Origin: Fen-1258 sp947085815
GTDB taxonomy: Bacteria > Bacteroidota > Ignavibacteria > Ignavibacteriales > Melioribacteraceae
Direction of reading: 5' to 3'
Assembly (NCBI GenBank): GCA_947085815.1
Contig: CAMTXU010000025.1
Location: 1 to 64,000, forward strand
DNA length: 64,000 nt
This document shows positions 1 to 9,190 of the stretch, in pieces. The notes below the pieces were generated by a model. That model made no database searches, had not been told where the DNA came from, and saw only the letters and a program-made list of their open reading frames with translations. Within the stretch, counting starts at the first letter, position 1. Each line of letters opens with the position of its first letter. A program made the position numbers and the translations under genes.

Positions 1-26
1 CGGGTTTTTGTGAGCACGGGTGGGCT
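1..26. repeat. Direct repeat copy of tRNA-Lys 3' end plus terminator arm
   Basis: Bases 1-26 are identical to 116-141, which hold the right arm of the tRNA-Lys terminator and the 3' end (acceptor strand and part of the T arm) of the tRNA. The match stops at base 26, where the 17-base palindrome tcccgcctttggcggga begins (27-43). Because the copy starts at the first base of the window, its left extent is unknown. It may be a tRNA fragment left by a local duplication or a recombination/attachment event. It cannot form a tRNA on its own. Confidence 0.75.
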
Positions 27-43
27 TCCCGCCTTTGGCGGGA
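27..43. repeat. 17-bp palindromic repeat (copy 1)
   Basis: The palindrome tcccgcctttggcggga (7-base arms, 3-base loop) sits directly against the truncated tRNA fragment. An exact second copy is at 29143-29159 inside a larger inverted-repeat element, so this is an interspersed repeat and not a local hairpin of one gene. No function can be read from it. Confidence 0.7.
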
Positions 44-91
44 TAAACTTCTCGCCCACAAGATTTCCATATTTTCAATCGTATTAAAATG

Positions 92-124
92 AAAAAACCC
101 GATTAATTGACTAACCGGGTTTTT
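92..124 (-). terminator. Rho-independent terminator of tRNA-Lys
   Basis: Read on the minus strand, a perfect 9-bp stem (aaaaacccg / cgggttttt, arms 93-101 and 116-124) with a 14-base loop ends in a T run. It begins two bases after the tRNA discriminator base, the usual position for an intrinsic terminator of a single tRNA transcript. Confidence 0.75.
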
Positions 125-125
125 G

Positions 126-197
126 TGAGCACGGGTGGGCTCGAACCACCGACCTTCACCTTAAAAGGGTGTTGCTCTACCACTGAGCTACGCGCCC
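126..197 (-). tRNA. tRNA-Lys (anticodon TTT)
   Basis: On the minus strand the sequence folds as a complete cloverleaf. The 7-bp acceptor stem (GGGCGCG / CGTGCTC) includes two G-U pairs, followed by U8-A9, D stem GCTC/GAGC, anticodon loop CTTTTAA giving anticodon TTT (Lys, AAA/AAG), and T arm GGTGG-TTCGAGC-CCACC. The anticodon stem has one A-A mismatch at its outer pair (27-43). The discriminator is A, and CCA is not encoded, so the 3' end must be added by the CCA-adding enzyme. It is alone, not in a tRNA cluster, and has its own terminator. Confidence 0.93.
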
Positions 198-328
198 CTA
201 CCATCAAAATTTGAGGCGTAAATATAATTCTCTAATCCCTAATTTCCAAAGCATGTGGTATGTGATTTCAATAATTATTTTTCTCGTCTATTTTATATAT
301 ATTTACCCACAAGTAATTTTTACCATAT

Positions 329-1672
329 ATGAAAGATTCAAGAATACTTATTGCGGATGACGACGAAACTCTCTGCTACCTCCTAAAAGAGGAGTTAGTT
401 AACGAAGGCTATTCTGTCGATGTTGTTTATGACGGCAAAGATGCCATCGAAAATTTGAAAAAAAGGTATTACGACGTTCTCCTTCTGGATCTCGAAATGA
501 GGGAGATCCATGGAGAAAAAGTTTTAGCTTATGTCCGAGATAATCATCCGGCACTGCAGGTAATTGTATTAACTGCCAAATCCGATATTCGCACAGCAAT
601 TGACTGCCTTAAACAGGGAGCATATGACTTTATTACAAAGCCATATGAGTTCGGTCAGCTTTGTGTAACAATCGACCGCGCGTTAGAACACAAAGACCTG
701 CTCATAAAAAATAAAATTCTTTCATCAAAAATTAGTCAAACACTGCCGAACTCGATTATTGGAGAAAGCGACAAAGTAAAAAATGTTCTTAAACTTGCCG
801 AACGTGCCGCGAAATCGGAATCCAATATTTTACTTGAGGGCGAAACCGGCACAGGCAAAGAACTTTTTGCTGAATTTATTCATAAGAATTCCAACCGCGC
901 AGATAAACCGTTTGTTGCGATAAATTGCGCCTCACTTCCGGATCAACTTATTGAGAGTGAACTCTTTGGATATGAAAAAGGTGCTTTCACAGACGCAAAG
1001 TCTTCCAAACAGGGACTTGTTGAAATTGCAAACGGCGGCTCATTATTTCTTGATGAGATCGGTGAACTTAGTTTAGCGCTTCAACCAAAACTTTTGCGGT
1101 TTCTCGAAAATGGAGAGTTTAGGAGGGTTGGCGGAATAACTAATCTCACTTCATCTGTTAGAGTAATCGGCGCCACAAATAAAAACTTGATGGAAGAAGC
1201 GGAGAAGAAAAATTTTAGACGCGATCTATTATTCCGGCTAAATGTAATTACTTTAACAATTCCGCCACTCCGCGAACGTAACGGCGATGTTCTACTTCTC
1301 TCCGAATATTTTTTACAGAAAAAGTCTCCCGTGCGTTCGGTAAAAAAACTTTCGCCGGAAGCTAAGAATGAATTGCAGAATTACAATTTTCCCGGTAATG
1401 TTAGAGAACTCGAACACATGATCGAAAGAGCAATTATCTTTTCTGAAAACGAAACAATTCATTTGAAAGATCTAAATGTGCCTACCGCCGACTTTGACTT
1501 TACTAACTTTGTACGGGATGACGGCACAATAATGACTATGGAAGAAGTTGAACGCATCCATATTAAAAAGGCGCTCGACCAGAATAATTGGAACCGCGAA
1601 AACTCTGCAAGAGCTCTCGATATCAGCCAAAAAACTCTTTATTCGAAAATTCTTAAGTATAATTTGAAATAG
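329..1672 (+). CDS. Sigma-54-dependent NtrC-family response regulator
   Basis: This is a three-domain transcription activator of 447 residues. An N-terminal receiver domain (about 1-120) has the acidic pocket D10-D12, phospho-acceptor D54 and K104 (FITKPYE). A central AAA+ sigma-54 activation domain (about 140-375) carries Walker A GETGTGKE (171-178), the sigma-54-contacting GAFTDA loop (218-223, the common GAFTGA with D for G), Walker B around 239-243 and the FPGNVRELE sensor segment. A Fis-type helix-turn-helix forms the C terminus (about 405-447). It lies one base upstream of a sensor-less hybrid kinase, its likely phosphodonor. Its presence implies that this organism has RpoN. No clear Shine-Dalgarno precedes the ATG. 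Target genes cannot be inferred. Confidence 0.95.
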   Translation: MKDSRILIADDDETLCYLLKEELVNEGYSVDVVYDGKDAIENLKKRYYDVLLLDLEMREIHGEKVLAYVRDNHPALQVIVLTAKSDIRTAIDCLKQGAYDFITKPYEFGQLCVTIDRALEHKDLLIKNKILSSKISQTLPNSIIGESDKVKNVLKLAERAAKSESNILLEGETGTGKELFAEFIHKNSNRADKPFVAINCASLPDQLIESELFGYEKGAFTDAKSSKQGLVEIANGGSLFLDEIGELSLALQPKLLRFLENGEFRRVGGITNLTSSVRVIGATNKNLMEEAEKKNFRRDLLFRLNVITLTIPPLRERNGDVLLLSEYFLQKKSPVRSVKKLSPEAKNELQNYNFPGNVRELEHMIERAIIFSENETIHLKDLNVPTADFDFTNFVRDDGTIMTMEEVERIHIKKALDQNNWNRENSARALDISQKTLYSKILKYNLK

Positions 1673-1673
1673 A

Positions 1674-2705
1674 ATGAGCATCGATTCTTCCACAAAACAT
1701 CTTGCGCACGATTTGAATAATATTTTTACCCGCATACTTAACGGTATTGATCTCCTAAAAAGAAAAGTTGGCGGCTCTTCAGAACTTTTTCCAATTCTAA
1801 ATAATATTGAAGCCGGAACTTATCTTGCATCCGAGATAATCGGGGATAACTTCGGAGATAAATCTATAACCAAAAGCCAGAGGAGAATTAACCTCAACTC
1901 AATAATTTCTGATGTTGTTCGTTCATTCTCTTTCCAGCAAAAAGGGAGAATTGAATTTAAACTCTCTCTCGATCCTAATTTGAAATTGGTCTCCGGTAGT
2001 TATTCGGATTACTATAGGATAGTAGTGAATTTAATAACTAATGCGGTTGAGTCGATTGAAAAGTCGGGTACTGTTTCTCTCTCTACCGTCAATGTTGAAA
2101 ACAAGACTAATATCGAATTTATAATTTCCGACAACGGATCAGGCATTGATGCAGAAACTATTCCACTTATTTTTAATGAGAACTTCTCCACAAAGAATAA
2201 AAAAAATGTTTCCGGAATCGGGTTATCGATTGTAAAACAAATTGTCGAAGAAAAATCGGGATTAATTTCCGTTTCCAGTGAAGCGGGCAAAGGGACTGAA
2301 TTCAAAATTATTTTGAATGCCGCACCGCTATTGGACTTGCATTCAGCCGGAAACGGAAAGACAATCTTAGTTGCAGAAGATGAAGAAATTTTAAGAGAAC
2401 TTCTTTCAGATCTTCTGCAATCCTATAATTATAATGTATTGACATCATCATCGGGTATTGAAGTTTTGGATCTATTAAAAATTAGAATGCCCGATCTATT
2501 AATCATCGACCGGAATATGCCGGAGATGGATGGAATTGAGTGTTTAAAGGAAATTTCGGTTCGTAGTTACAATATTCCGGTTATTCTCGCAACCGGCTCT
2601 CAAACGGAAGAGGGGATGATCAATTCAATAAAAATCGACAGAGTAATTAATAAGCCTTACAATTTTGAAGAATTGCTCTCGCTGGTTCACGAATTAATTG
2701 GGTAA
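1674..2705 (+). CDS. Soluble hybrid histidine kinase (DHp-HATPase-REC)
   Basis: Its start lies one base after the upstream regulator's stop, so the two are probably co-translated. The 343-residue protein has no membrane segment and no PAS or GAF sensor. It opens directly with a dimerisation/phosphoacceptor helix with H12-D13-LNN, then a HATPase domain (about 75-215) with N box NLITNAVE, G1 box DNGSGID and G2 box GIGLSIVKQ. A C-terminal receiver (about 228-343) has D279 as phospho-acceptor and K324-like NKPYN. The HDLNN type of H box is typical of kinases paired with NtrC-like regulators. With no input domain it probably senses through a partner or acts as a relay. Its end overlaps the convergent receiver gene by 12 bases. 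Confidence 0.9.
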   Translation: MSIDSSTKHLAHDLNNIFTRILNGIDLLKRKVGGSSELFPILNNIEAGTYLASEIIGDNFGDKSITKSQRRINLNSIISDVVRSFSFQQKGRIEFKLSLDPNLKLVSGSYSDYYRIVVNLITNAVESIEKSGTVSLSTVNVENKTNIEFIISDNGSGIDAETIPLIFNENFSTKNKKNVSGIGLSIVKQIVEEKSGLISVSSEAGKGTEFKIILNAAPLLDLHSAGNGKTILVAEDEEILRELLSDLLQSYNYNVLTSSSGIEVLDLLKIRMPDLLIIDRNMPEMDGIECLKEISVRSYNIPVILATGSQTEEGMINSIKIDRVINKPYNFEELLSLVHELIG

Positions 2706-3377
2706 CTTATTTTCACCGCCGGATTTCAGATCAATTATATTAAGATCGTTAACGTACGGAGTAATTACAGGTTTTTTTATAGAGCCAAGTTTATCGAGTA
2801 CGTTGATAATATCCTTAGCAGCGTTTTCGATGAATTCAATTCTTTTCAATATAACTTCCTGAGAGAACTCCGTTTTTGAAAGTTCACGTCTAATTGCCGC
2901 CGTAGAAAGATTAATTAAAGTAAGAGGTTGTTTGATTTCGTGATTGGCAGTTACAACTGTTGCGGCGTATGTTCTAATTTTTTCTATCTCCAGAAGAAGC
3001 TTATTAGAATCGCTAAACCGGAGCGCGGAATTGATGCGGGCTATAAGTTCTATTCTGTTAAAGGGTTTCTTAATATAATCGAACGCGCCCGCGAATAATC
3101 CTTCTTTAATATTGTCAGCCTCGGTCAAAGCCGTCAGAAGAATTATCGGAATTAGCTTTGTGGCTTGGTGGGCAGTCAATGTTTTACAGACATCAAACCC
3201 GGACATGTCGGGCATCATGATATCAAGCAGAATCAGATCCGGCTTCTCCTCAACTGCTTTTTGAATTCCTGTTTCACCTTGATATGCCTTAATAACTTCA
3301 AACCCTTCGCGCTCAAGTCTATCTTGCAACAGGAAAACATTATCGGGATAGTCATCTATAATTAATATCTTTTTCAT
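2694..3377 (-). CDS. Response regulator with C-terminal DHp-like helix, no ATPase
   Basis: The 227-residue protein has an N-terminal receiver (about 1-120: IIDDYPDN, phospho-acceptor D52 in LLDIMMPDMSG, K103). A helical segment follows with an H-box-like NHEIKQPLTLI around H146, as in histidine kinase DHp domains. No N, G1 or G2 box follows and the protein ends about 80 residues later, so it cannot bind ATP as a kinase. It starts two bases after the stop of the large membrane hybrid kinase and is surely in its operon. A phosphotransfer or kinase-modulating role is plausible. The 3' end overlaps the convergent kinase gene by 12 bases. The REC assignment is firm, the DHp-like role is inferred. 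Confidence 0.85.
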   Translation of the reverse strand: MKKILIIDDYPDNVFLLQDRLEREGFEVIKAYQGETGIQKAVEEKPDLILLDIMMPDMSGFDVCKTLTAHQATKLIPIILLTALTEADNIKEGLFAGAFDYIKKPFNRIELIARINSALRFSDSNKLLLEIEKIRTYAATVVTANHEIKQPLTLINLSTAAIRRELSKTEFSQEVILKRIEFIENAAKDIINVLDKLGSIKKPVITPYVNDLNIIDLKSGGENKLPN

Positions 3378-3379
3378 CT

Positions 3380-6300
3380 CTATTTGCCGAGTTCTTTTTT
3401 CAAAAACTTATTCATCTTCGCAGCAAGAAATTGCGAATTGATCGGCTTTGTAACAAGATCATCAAAGCCATTATTCTCAATAATATTTTTGTTGTCGAGC
3501 ATTGCGTAGGCGGTTAAAGCTATTACAGGAATCTTTGCAAATCGTTTTTCCGCACGGATTCGTTTGATAGTTTCGAAACCATCCATTTGGGGCATCATAA
3601 TATCTAAAAATATTATTTCCGGCTCTACATGATTCAGCATCAGTAAACACTCCATGCCATTATGAGCAAAAATGGTATCACAACCCATCCCCTTTACAAA
3701 TTCACCAATTGTGAATAACGCATCGTTGTCGTCATCTACTATTAGAACTGTAGGCTTAGCATTGCCCGCTTTTTGCAGATCCGTACCGGAATATTTAACT
3801 AATTCCGATTCGATCGGTTCTTGAATTAGATTAATTTTCTTATTCGTAATATAGTTGTCTATTTTCAATCGGTCGCGCAATACTTTTAATACATCGAGAG
3901 GATGGGCGTTGATTTTGAGTGTGATCTTCTTCATCTCGGAATTAAGCGAATTGATCTGTTCATTTGTAAATTCCTTAGGAAGAATTAATACATGCGGAAT
4001 ATTTTTTGTAAATCTGTTCTGAGAAAGCTCCATACTGAATTGAAATATCTCTGTGTGAAATGAATTAATATCGGTAAAGATTAACTGAGGTTTATCTTCC
4101 TGAATTTTTCTAACCGCTTCCTCAATTGATTTATATAAGGTCAATTCATAATTGGCGGCAAAACTATTTTTCATATTTTGATAAATAGAATCGTTTTTAT
4201 CTACAAGCGCAATTTTTTGAACTTCCGTTTCATAGTATCTCTCAACTTTTTTGATGATCTCTTCGGATGCGACATTTGGATTTTCGAAAGTGATAAAATC
4301 AAACAGATGAGGCTCCCAGCCGACTTTATTTTCTTCGATTATCATTGTCAGGATTATCGGAATATCGCATGTAAGTTCGTTCTTCCGCAACTCTAATATT
4401 ACCGACCAAACATTTTGATCGATAATAAACGGATCCAGAATAACCGCATCCGGTTTTTCATTTTCTGCTAAATGAACTCCATCAGAACTTTTTGATGTGG
4501 ATAGAATTCTATAATTATAAGAAGCAAGATAATCGCCTATAAGTTTCATAGAATCCGGGCTAGCGCTGATTATTAAGATTTTTTTTACTTCTTGATCGGC
4601 TGTAACTTCATCGTTCAGAGTTAAGAATTGATGCACCGGAAAATCAAATATATCCAAAACGGAATCGGGTAATGAGAATGAGAATCTTGAGCCCTTGCCC
4701 AATTCACTTTGCAGCATCAAGACACCGCCTAACAGTTCAATATATTTTTTACAGATTGCCAGACCTAATCCCGCGCCGCCGTATTTTCTGGAAGTACTTC
4801 CGTCTACCTGCTGAAACTCCTTAAAAATATTTCGTTTATTCTCTTCAGAAACTCCAATTCCGGTATCAAAAACAGAAAATTCAATTTCTCTTGCATCATA
4901 AATTTTTACATCAAGTTGGATCGAACCATATTCCGTAAATTTCACCGCGTTAATTAGTAAGTTCATAAGAATTTGTTCGAGCTTTCGTTTATCTGTATTA
5001 ATCAGAATATTTTTATCGTTTTGAACGTTAACGGCAAACTTGAGATTTTTTTCTGACGTCAGTTGCTCAATCGTTGGATAAAGTTCATCAAGTAGATCGC
5101 TGAGCAGGAAACTCTCTTTCTTGATTTCAATTTTACCGGACTCAAATTTCGAGAATTCGAGAATATTATTAATCAGACTGAGAAGTTTCTTTCCATTGCG
5201 GTGGACGATTCTTAAACGATCTTTTGTTTTTAAGGCTACAATAGAATCCTTCATTAATAATTCGGTTAGACCTAGAATTGAAATGAGCGGCGTCCGTAAT
5301 TCATGAGACATGCTTGCAAGAAAATCTGATTTAACTTTAGTCAGCTCAACGGCTTTTATTCTCTGTTTTTCAAGTTCGTGAGCTTTCTCTTTTAATTGAG
5401 TATGCAATTCTTTAAGCTGTTCATTCTGCGTCACAATTTGTCGGTTTTGCCTCTGATACTCCTCATTCAATTTTTTTAATTCGTTAACAAAATTTTCAAG
5501 TTGTTCAAACGAGTTGGCATTAATTAATCCTACGGCAAGCTGCTCATGAATATTATTTATATATGTCAACACATTCCCGTTGGGTGCGGACTCCGAAGCA
5601 AGTTCCAAGACCGCAATAGTTTCTTTATTGTAAATGATGGGATAGATGGTCATATATTTTATTTTAATGGAAGCTATTCCCGTTTTAATCTCCGGGTAAT
5701 TATCTTGGAAATGAAATTCAACTTTTTCTTTCTTTTCGATGGCGTTGCTGTATAAATCGGAATTCTGAGTTAGCTCAATAAATTTTTTACTAACGCCAAA
5801 TGAAGAGATCAGCCGCAATGATTTTTGCTCAACAAAATAAAGCACTCCAAAAGTTAAGCCGGTGGATTTAATAATTTTAGAAAGCGCAGCATCGGAAATT
5901 TCCTTCATTGTCGGGTTCTGATTGATCAGTGTAATAAATTCCGAATATTCTTTTTCCGCTTTCTTATTTCTAACTAGTTCATCAAGCATCTTGTTAAATG
6001 TACCGCCCAGCATTCCAATTTCATCATTTGTAATTATTTCAACTCTATGATCGAGATTTCCTTTCCCGGTTATCTCCGCCGCTTCGGTGAGTAGGAAAAT
6101 CTGCTTTCTCAGTTTTATTGTAAACCCAATTACAATTAAAAAAGTTATTGCGCTTCCCGCCAATATTATTAGAAACATAACATCACGTAAAGTGCTGCGG
6201 AATTCAACTCCTTCTTTGAAAATATTGAAAACAATAAAATTTATCTTACCGCCGGGTGTTAGAATCAGCCTTGGTATAAAGAGAGCAGCGGAAAAATCTT

Positions 6301-6922
6301 CATTCTCATATTCATTAGAATAAATATCAAAATTATTTTTGAATTTTAATTCTCTAGCAGCATTCATAACCTTCAAAAGATTAACTTGATTTTTGTCGGA
6401 GTTGGAAATTTCCACTTGAGAATCATTGATTACAAGTGCTACTTCGGCTTTTATTTTTTGGGAAATCCGGTCAAGAAATGTAGTTGAAATCTGATTTCCG
6501 TAATAAATCGTTTTGCCGTCTGGAAATTGCATGTATCGAAGAACAACATTAGGATTATCTGTAAAGAACTGACTGAATGAGGATGATCCTATATTAATGT
6601 AGGATTTGGTTTTGAGCTTCAGCTCTTTTCCGTTAATAAGAGAATCATTCACAAGCGTAAAACAAAAATCGAGCGCTGTCGAATCTAGGTTAATCTGGTT
6701 GAATCTATCAATGTGGGGGGCAATAACCTTAAAATCTTCATCGGTTTTATTTAACTCGCTTTGAAGTACAAATGCAAAATCGTTCACGGAATTGAGAATA
6801 CTTTTTGACTGCTGTCTTTCTAATAAACGACCGACCAAAGAATAAAAAATAAAACTCGATGTAACCGAAATAAAAATAACGATCAGTAAAGTTATAATAA
6901 TCAGACGGTATTTAAGTTTCAT
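3380..6922 (-). CDS. Membrane hybrid histidine kinase with HAMP, GAF and three receiver domains
   Basis: This is an 1180-residue inner-membrane sensor. TM helices at about 8-30 and 248-270 flank a roughly 215-residue periplasmic sensor region of unrecognised fold. HAMP follows (about 270-320), then a GAF-like domain (about 325-470), a coiled coil (about 470-525), and HisKA with H540 in SHELRTPL. The HATPase domain (about 650-765) has the G boxes DTGIGVSEE and GAGLGLAICKK. The C terminus carries three receivers. The last (about 1065-1178) is complete (VDDDND, LDIMMPQMDG, TKP). The first two (about 790-1020) look degenerate, with ISASPDS and VDKNDS in place of an acidic pair. The downstream REC-DHp protein starts two bases away. 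Degenerate receivers often act as interaction modules. The signal is unknown. Confidence 0.92.
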   Translation of the reverse strand: MKLKYRLIIITLLIVIFISVTSSFIFYSLVGRLLERQQSKSILNSVNDFAFVLQSELNKTDEDFKVIAPHIDRFNQINLDSTALDFCFTLVNDSLINGKELKLKTKSYINIGSSSFSQFFTDNPNVVLRYMQFPDGKTIYYGNQISTTFLDRISQKIKAEVALVINDSQVEISNSDKNQVNLLKVMNAARELKFKNNFDIYSNEYENEDFSAALFIPRLILTPGGKINFIVFNIFKEGVEFRSTLRDVMFLIILAGSAITFLIVIGFTIKLRKQIFLLTEAAEITGKGNLDHRVEIITNDEIGMLGGTFNKMLDELVRNKKAEKEYSEFITLINQNPTMKEISDAALSKIIKSTGLTFGVLYFVEQKSLRLISSFGVSKKFIELTQNSDLYSNAIEKKEKVEFHFQDNYPEIKTGIASIKIKYMTIYPIIYNKETIAVLELASESAPNGNVLTYINNIHEQLAVGLINANSFEQLENFVNELKKLNEEYQRQNRQIVTQNEQLKELHTQLKEKAHELEKQRIKAVELTKVKSDFLASMSHELRTPLISILGLTELLMKDSIVALKTKDRLRIVHRNGKKLLSLINNILEFSKFESGKIEIKKESFLLSDLLDELYPTIEQLTSEKNLKFAVNVQNDKNILINTDKRKLEQILMNLLINAVKFTEYGSIQLDVKIYDAREIEFSVFDTGIGVSEENKRNIFKEFQQVDGSTSRKYGGAGLGLAICKKYIELLGGVLMLQSELGKGSRFSFSLPDSVLDIFDFPVHQFLTLNDEVTADQEVKKILIISASPDSMKLIGDYLASYNYRILSTSKSSDGVHLAENEKPDAVILDPFIIDQNVWSVILELRKNELTCDIPIILTMIIEENKVGWEPHLFDFITFENPNVASEEIIKKVERYYETEVQKIALVDKNDSIYQNMKNSFAANYELTLYKSIEEAVRKIQEDKPQLIFTDINSFHTEIFQFSMELSQNRFTKNIPHVLILPKEFTNEQINSLNSEMKKITLKINAHPLDVLKVLRDRLKIDNYITNKKINLIQEPIESELVKYSGTDLQKAGNAKPTVLIVDDDNDALFTIGEFVKGMGCDTIFAHNGMECLLMLNHVEPEIIFLDIMMPQMDGFETIKRIRAEKRFAKIPVIALTAYAMLDNKNIIENNGFDDLVTKPINSQFLAAKMNKFLKKELGK

Positions 6923-7065
6923 ATCAAGTAGGATCTCCAGAATGAAAAAAAGGAAAGAAAAGTATTATAAAAGAAGCGCAGTAATTTCAACATCGAATGA
7001 AGTCGAAAAAGCATTTTTAAAAAATCAAAATTAGTTTATTGTTTTTTTATCCACTCTCCCTTAAA

Positions 7066-8301
7066 TTATTTCTGCTCTTCCTTATTTTTCTTTGCTTGCT
7101 CTCGTAATTTTTGCATCTCATTTTGCTGGTTATCGATTGCTTTCTTCAATAGAATTTGCTCTTTTGGCTTAGCCATTCTTTCTTTTAATGAAGGAAGGAT
7201 ATCTGCTTTGATAAGTAAAATTATTTCTTTTTGAGAAAGTGTCTCCTGATCATACCCGAAAATATATCTCAGTCCAAAAAACCACCAGGGCAAATCCTTT
7301 AAGAACGGAATTCCTTTACGAACTATTGCCTCTTGATTCACAATCAATCCGCCAATCGCGGTCTCTTCGCCGTCAAGAAGTAGAACATTCGTAATAACTT
7401 CTGTTTTGGGTTTCTCCGTTGAAATAGACCCTATAACAACAGAGCTTCTTTCCATTCTTACTTTCAAAACCATGTAGTCTATACCGTCTCCTGTATAAAC
7501 ATTAGGAGTTACTTCTATTATTGTTCCGCTTTGATAAAACTTGTCAATCAAGTTTCCTGCAAAATCTCTCTCCTTGATTGAAAAATCAGACCCAACCTGA
7601 GTCTTACCCTGCTTACCATTGACTGTGCTAATAATCGGGCGGGAAATTATTTTACCAAGATTTTCATCTTCAAAAAACTTAAACAAAGCAGAAGCAGATC
7701 CATCCCAAGGACCTAAGTTAAAAGTGGTTTTGCTATTTAGATTAAAGCTAGGCGGTGTTTGAGTTGTACCGGTGGTTGTGCTGGAAGATTGATCTTGACT
7801 CGATACTAAACTTCCGCCAATACTTATTCCTTTCTGTTTTAAGAGGAATTCCCAATTAACTCCCTTCTCCCTCATCTCGGCAATATTTGCCTCAAACATA
7901 ACGGCAGAAATTCTAACTTCTCTTTCATCTATCGAAACAAAACTGTCGTCCGCTTTTCCAAGAGCTTCTTCCTTTTTCTTTACAATGACTGTCGATTCAG
8001 TTTCCTCAACAATCAGATTATTGTATTGCGCAATTATGAAGAGAGCTTTTTTATAGGGCCATTTAACTATCTCTACTCCTATTGGAGAAGACAGACTTAC
8101 AGTAGAAACTATTTTTTTGCCGGAAACACTTTCGCTAACCTTGCTAAGCACTTGAATTGCCTGATCGAAGGTAATGGTCTCCGATAACGAAACCAGTTCT
8201 TCGGGGTTTACCGCGCCCTTTAATTTATTTTTAATATCAATTTGCGCGTTAACAATTAATGTTAACCCGAATAGAATCAAAATTGTAATTAGTTTTTTCA
8301 T
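7066..8301 (-). CDS. Secretin of type IV pilus / type II secretion-like system
   Basis: The 411-residue protein has a signal peptide (MKKLITILILFGLTLIVNAQ). An N-terminal STN/N0-like segment (about 45-105) is followed by a secretin core (about 130-380) with the family pattern of beta strands, including SRPIISTVNGKQGKTQVG, VTPNVYTGDG and LLDGEETAIGGLI and the closing segment GIPFLKDLPW. It ends in a charged, coiled-coil-like tail of about 40 residues. Secretins form the outer-membrane gate for pili or secreted proteins. At 411 residues it is short compared with PilQ or GspD, because only one N domain precedes the core. It is the last gene of the minus-strand pilus cluster, one base after the PilO/PilP-like gene. 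Whether it serves pili, secretion or both is not decidable here. Confidence 0.85.
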   Translation of the reverse strand: MKKLITILILFGLTLIVNAQIDIKNKLKGAVNPEELVSLSETITFDQAIQVLSKVSESVSGKKIVSTVSLSSPIGVEIVKWPYKKALFIIAQYNNLIVEETESTVIVKKKEEALGKADDSFVSIDEREVRISAVMFEANIAEMREKGVNWEFLLKQKGISIGGSLVSSQDQSSSTTTGTTQTPPSFNLNSKTTFNLGPWDGSASALFKFFEDENLGKIISRPIISTVNGKQGKTQVGSDFSIKERDFAGNLIDKFYQSGTIIEVTPNVYTGDGIDYMVLKVRMERSSVVIGSISTEKPKTEVITNVLLLDGEETAIGGLIVNQEAIVRKGIPFLKDLPWWFFGLRYIFGYDQETLSQKEIILLIKADILPSLKERMAKPKEQILLKKAIDNQQNEMQKLREQAKKNKEEQK

Positions 8302-8302
8302 T

Positions 8303-9190
8303 TTACTTACTCGGTTTTTTTTCTTTTTCGAGTTTCAAAGTGATATTCTCTATAATGCCGCCCTTGTTAAGCACAAAATTCACTTCGTTGTTCTGATAAT
8401 TAATGTTTGTTAGATATCCTAAATAAACTTTATCTCCTTCCCACAACAAATAAGTGTTTCCGCTTGTATCAACTAAGAAAGCTCCGTCGGGAATCAAAGC
8501 TAACAATTGAGCAGATTGAACATCCAAAAGTTTATCGTTATTCGGCGGAATCTCGTTGCGTATCAGCGGATAGAAGAAATCATACGCCGGGTTTGGAATA
8601 ATTGCATTTTCTTTTAAGCTACTAACATAAAATCTGTTGTCGGAGGAATAATAGACTGAGGCTTTGAATCTAAAACTAACCAAATAGTGGGGAGTTCCAT
8701 CGGCATCCACTTTAATATTATTGGTCAATTCTACTTCCTCAATTTTTTTGAGCTGTTTACTTTCTTCTATAGCATAAATTAATTTTATCAGATCGTTGAA
8801 CTCCGCAATGCCGTCTAACGTGTAGTGAAAAATATTAAAATTAGTTCCGGATTCTACTTCTGCATATTCAATATTAACATAAGAATGAGAAGAGAAACCA
8901 TAGCTGACCTGATTAACAAAATTAAAAAACGATGCTTGGGACAGATCGAAAGGAATGTTGTATTTTCTATTTGCTAAAATTGAATCGAGTTCGGTAACGC
9001 GTTTCTTAAGCAAAGCTAATTGTTGATTCAGAGATTCGGTATCAAGCTGATAAAGTTTAAGATCCTTTATTTTTTTTTGTCTATCGCTAATTTTCGCCTT
9101 TTGATAAACAAAATTATAGAAGGCACTTCCGAGCACAATGGCAATAAAAATAATTAAGATGATGATTGTATTTTTTACTTTACTGCTCAT
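8303..9190 (-). CDS. PilO-PilP-like inner-membrane assembly protein
   Basis: The 295-residue protein has one N-terminal TM helix (about 8-27), then a coiled coil (about 35-72) and an alpha/beta region typical of PilO/GspM (about 75-190). The C-terminal part (about 215-285: AQLLALIPDGAFLVD, LLWEGDKVYLGYLTNI, EVNFVLNKGG) has the strand pattern of the PilP/GspC HR domain, which binds the secretin. I read it as a PilO-PilP fusion, which is an inference from pattern and position. The ATG overlaps the PilM-PilN gene stop by four bases (ATGA), and the secretin gene follows one base later, so these subunits are made together. Sequence similarity to PilO is weak, as is normal for that family. Confidence 0.65.
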   Translation of the reverse strand: MSSKVKNTIIILIIFIAIVLGSAFYNFVYQKAKISDRQKKIKDLKLYQLDTESLNQQLALLKKRVTELDSILANRKYNIPFDLSQASFFNFVNQVSYGFSSHSYVNIEYAEVESGTNFNIFHYTLDGIAEFNDLIKLIYAIEESKQLKKIEEVELTNNIKVDADGTPHYLVSFRFKASVYYSSDNRFYVSSLKENAIIPNPAYDFFYPLIRNEIPPNNDKLLDVQSAQLLALIPDGAFLVDTSGNTYLLWEGDKVYLGYLTNINYQNNEVNFVLNKGGIIENITLKLEKEKKPSK

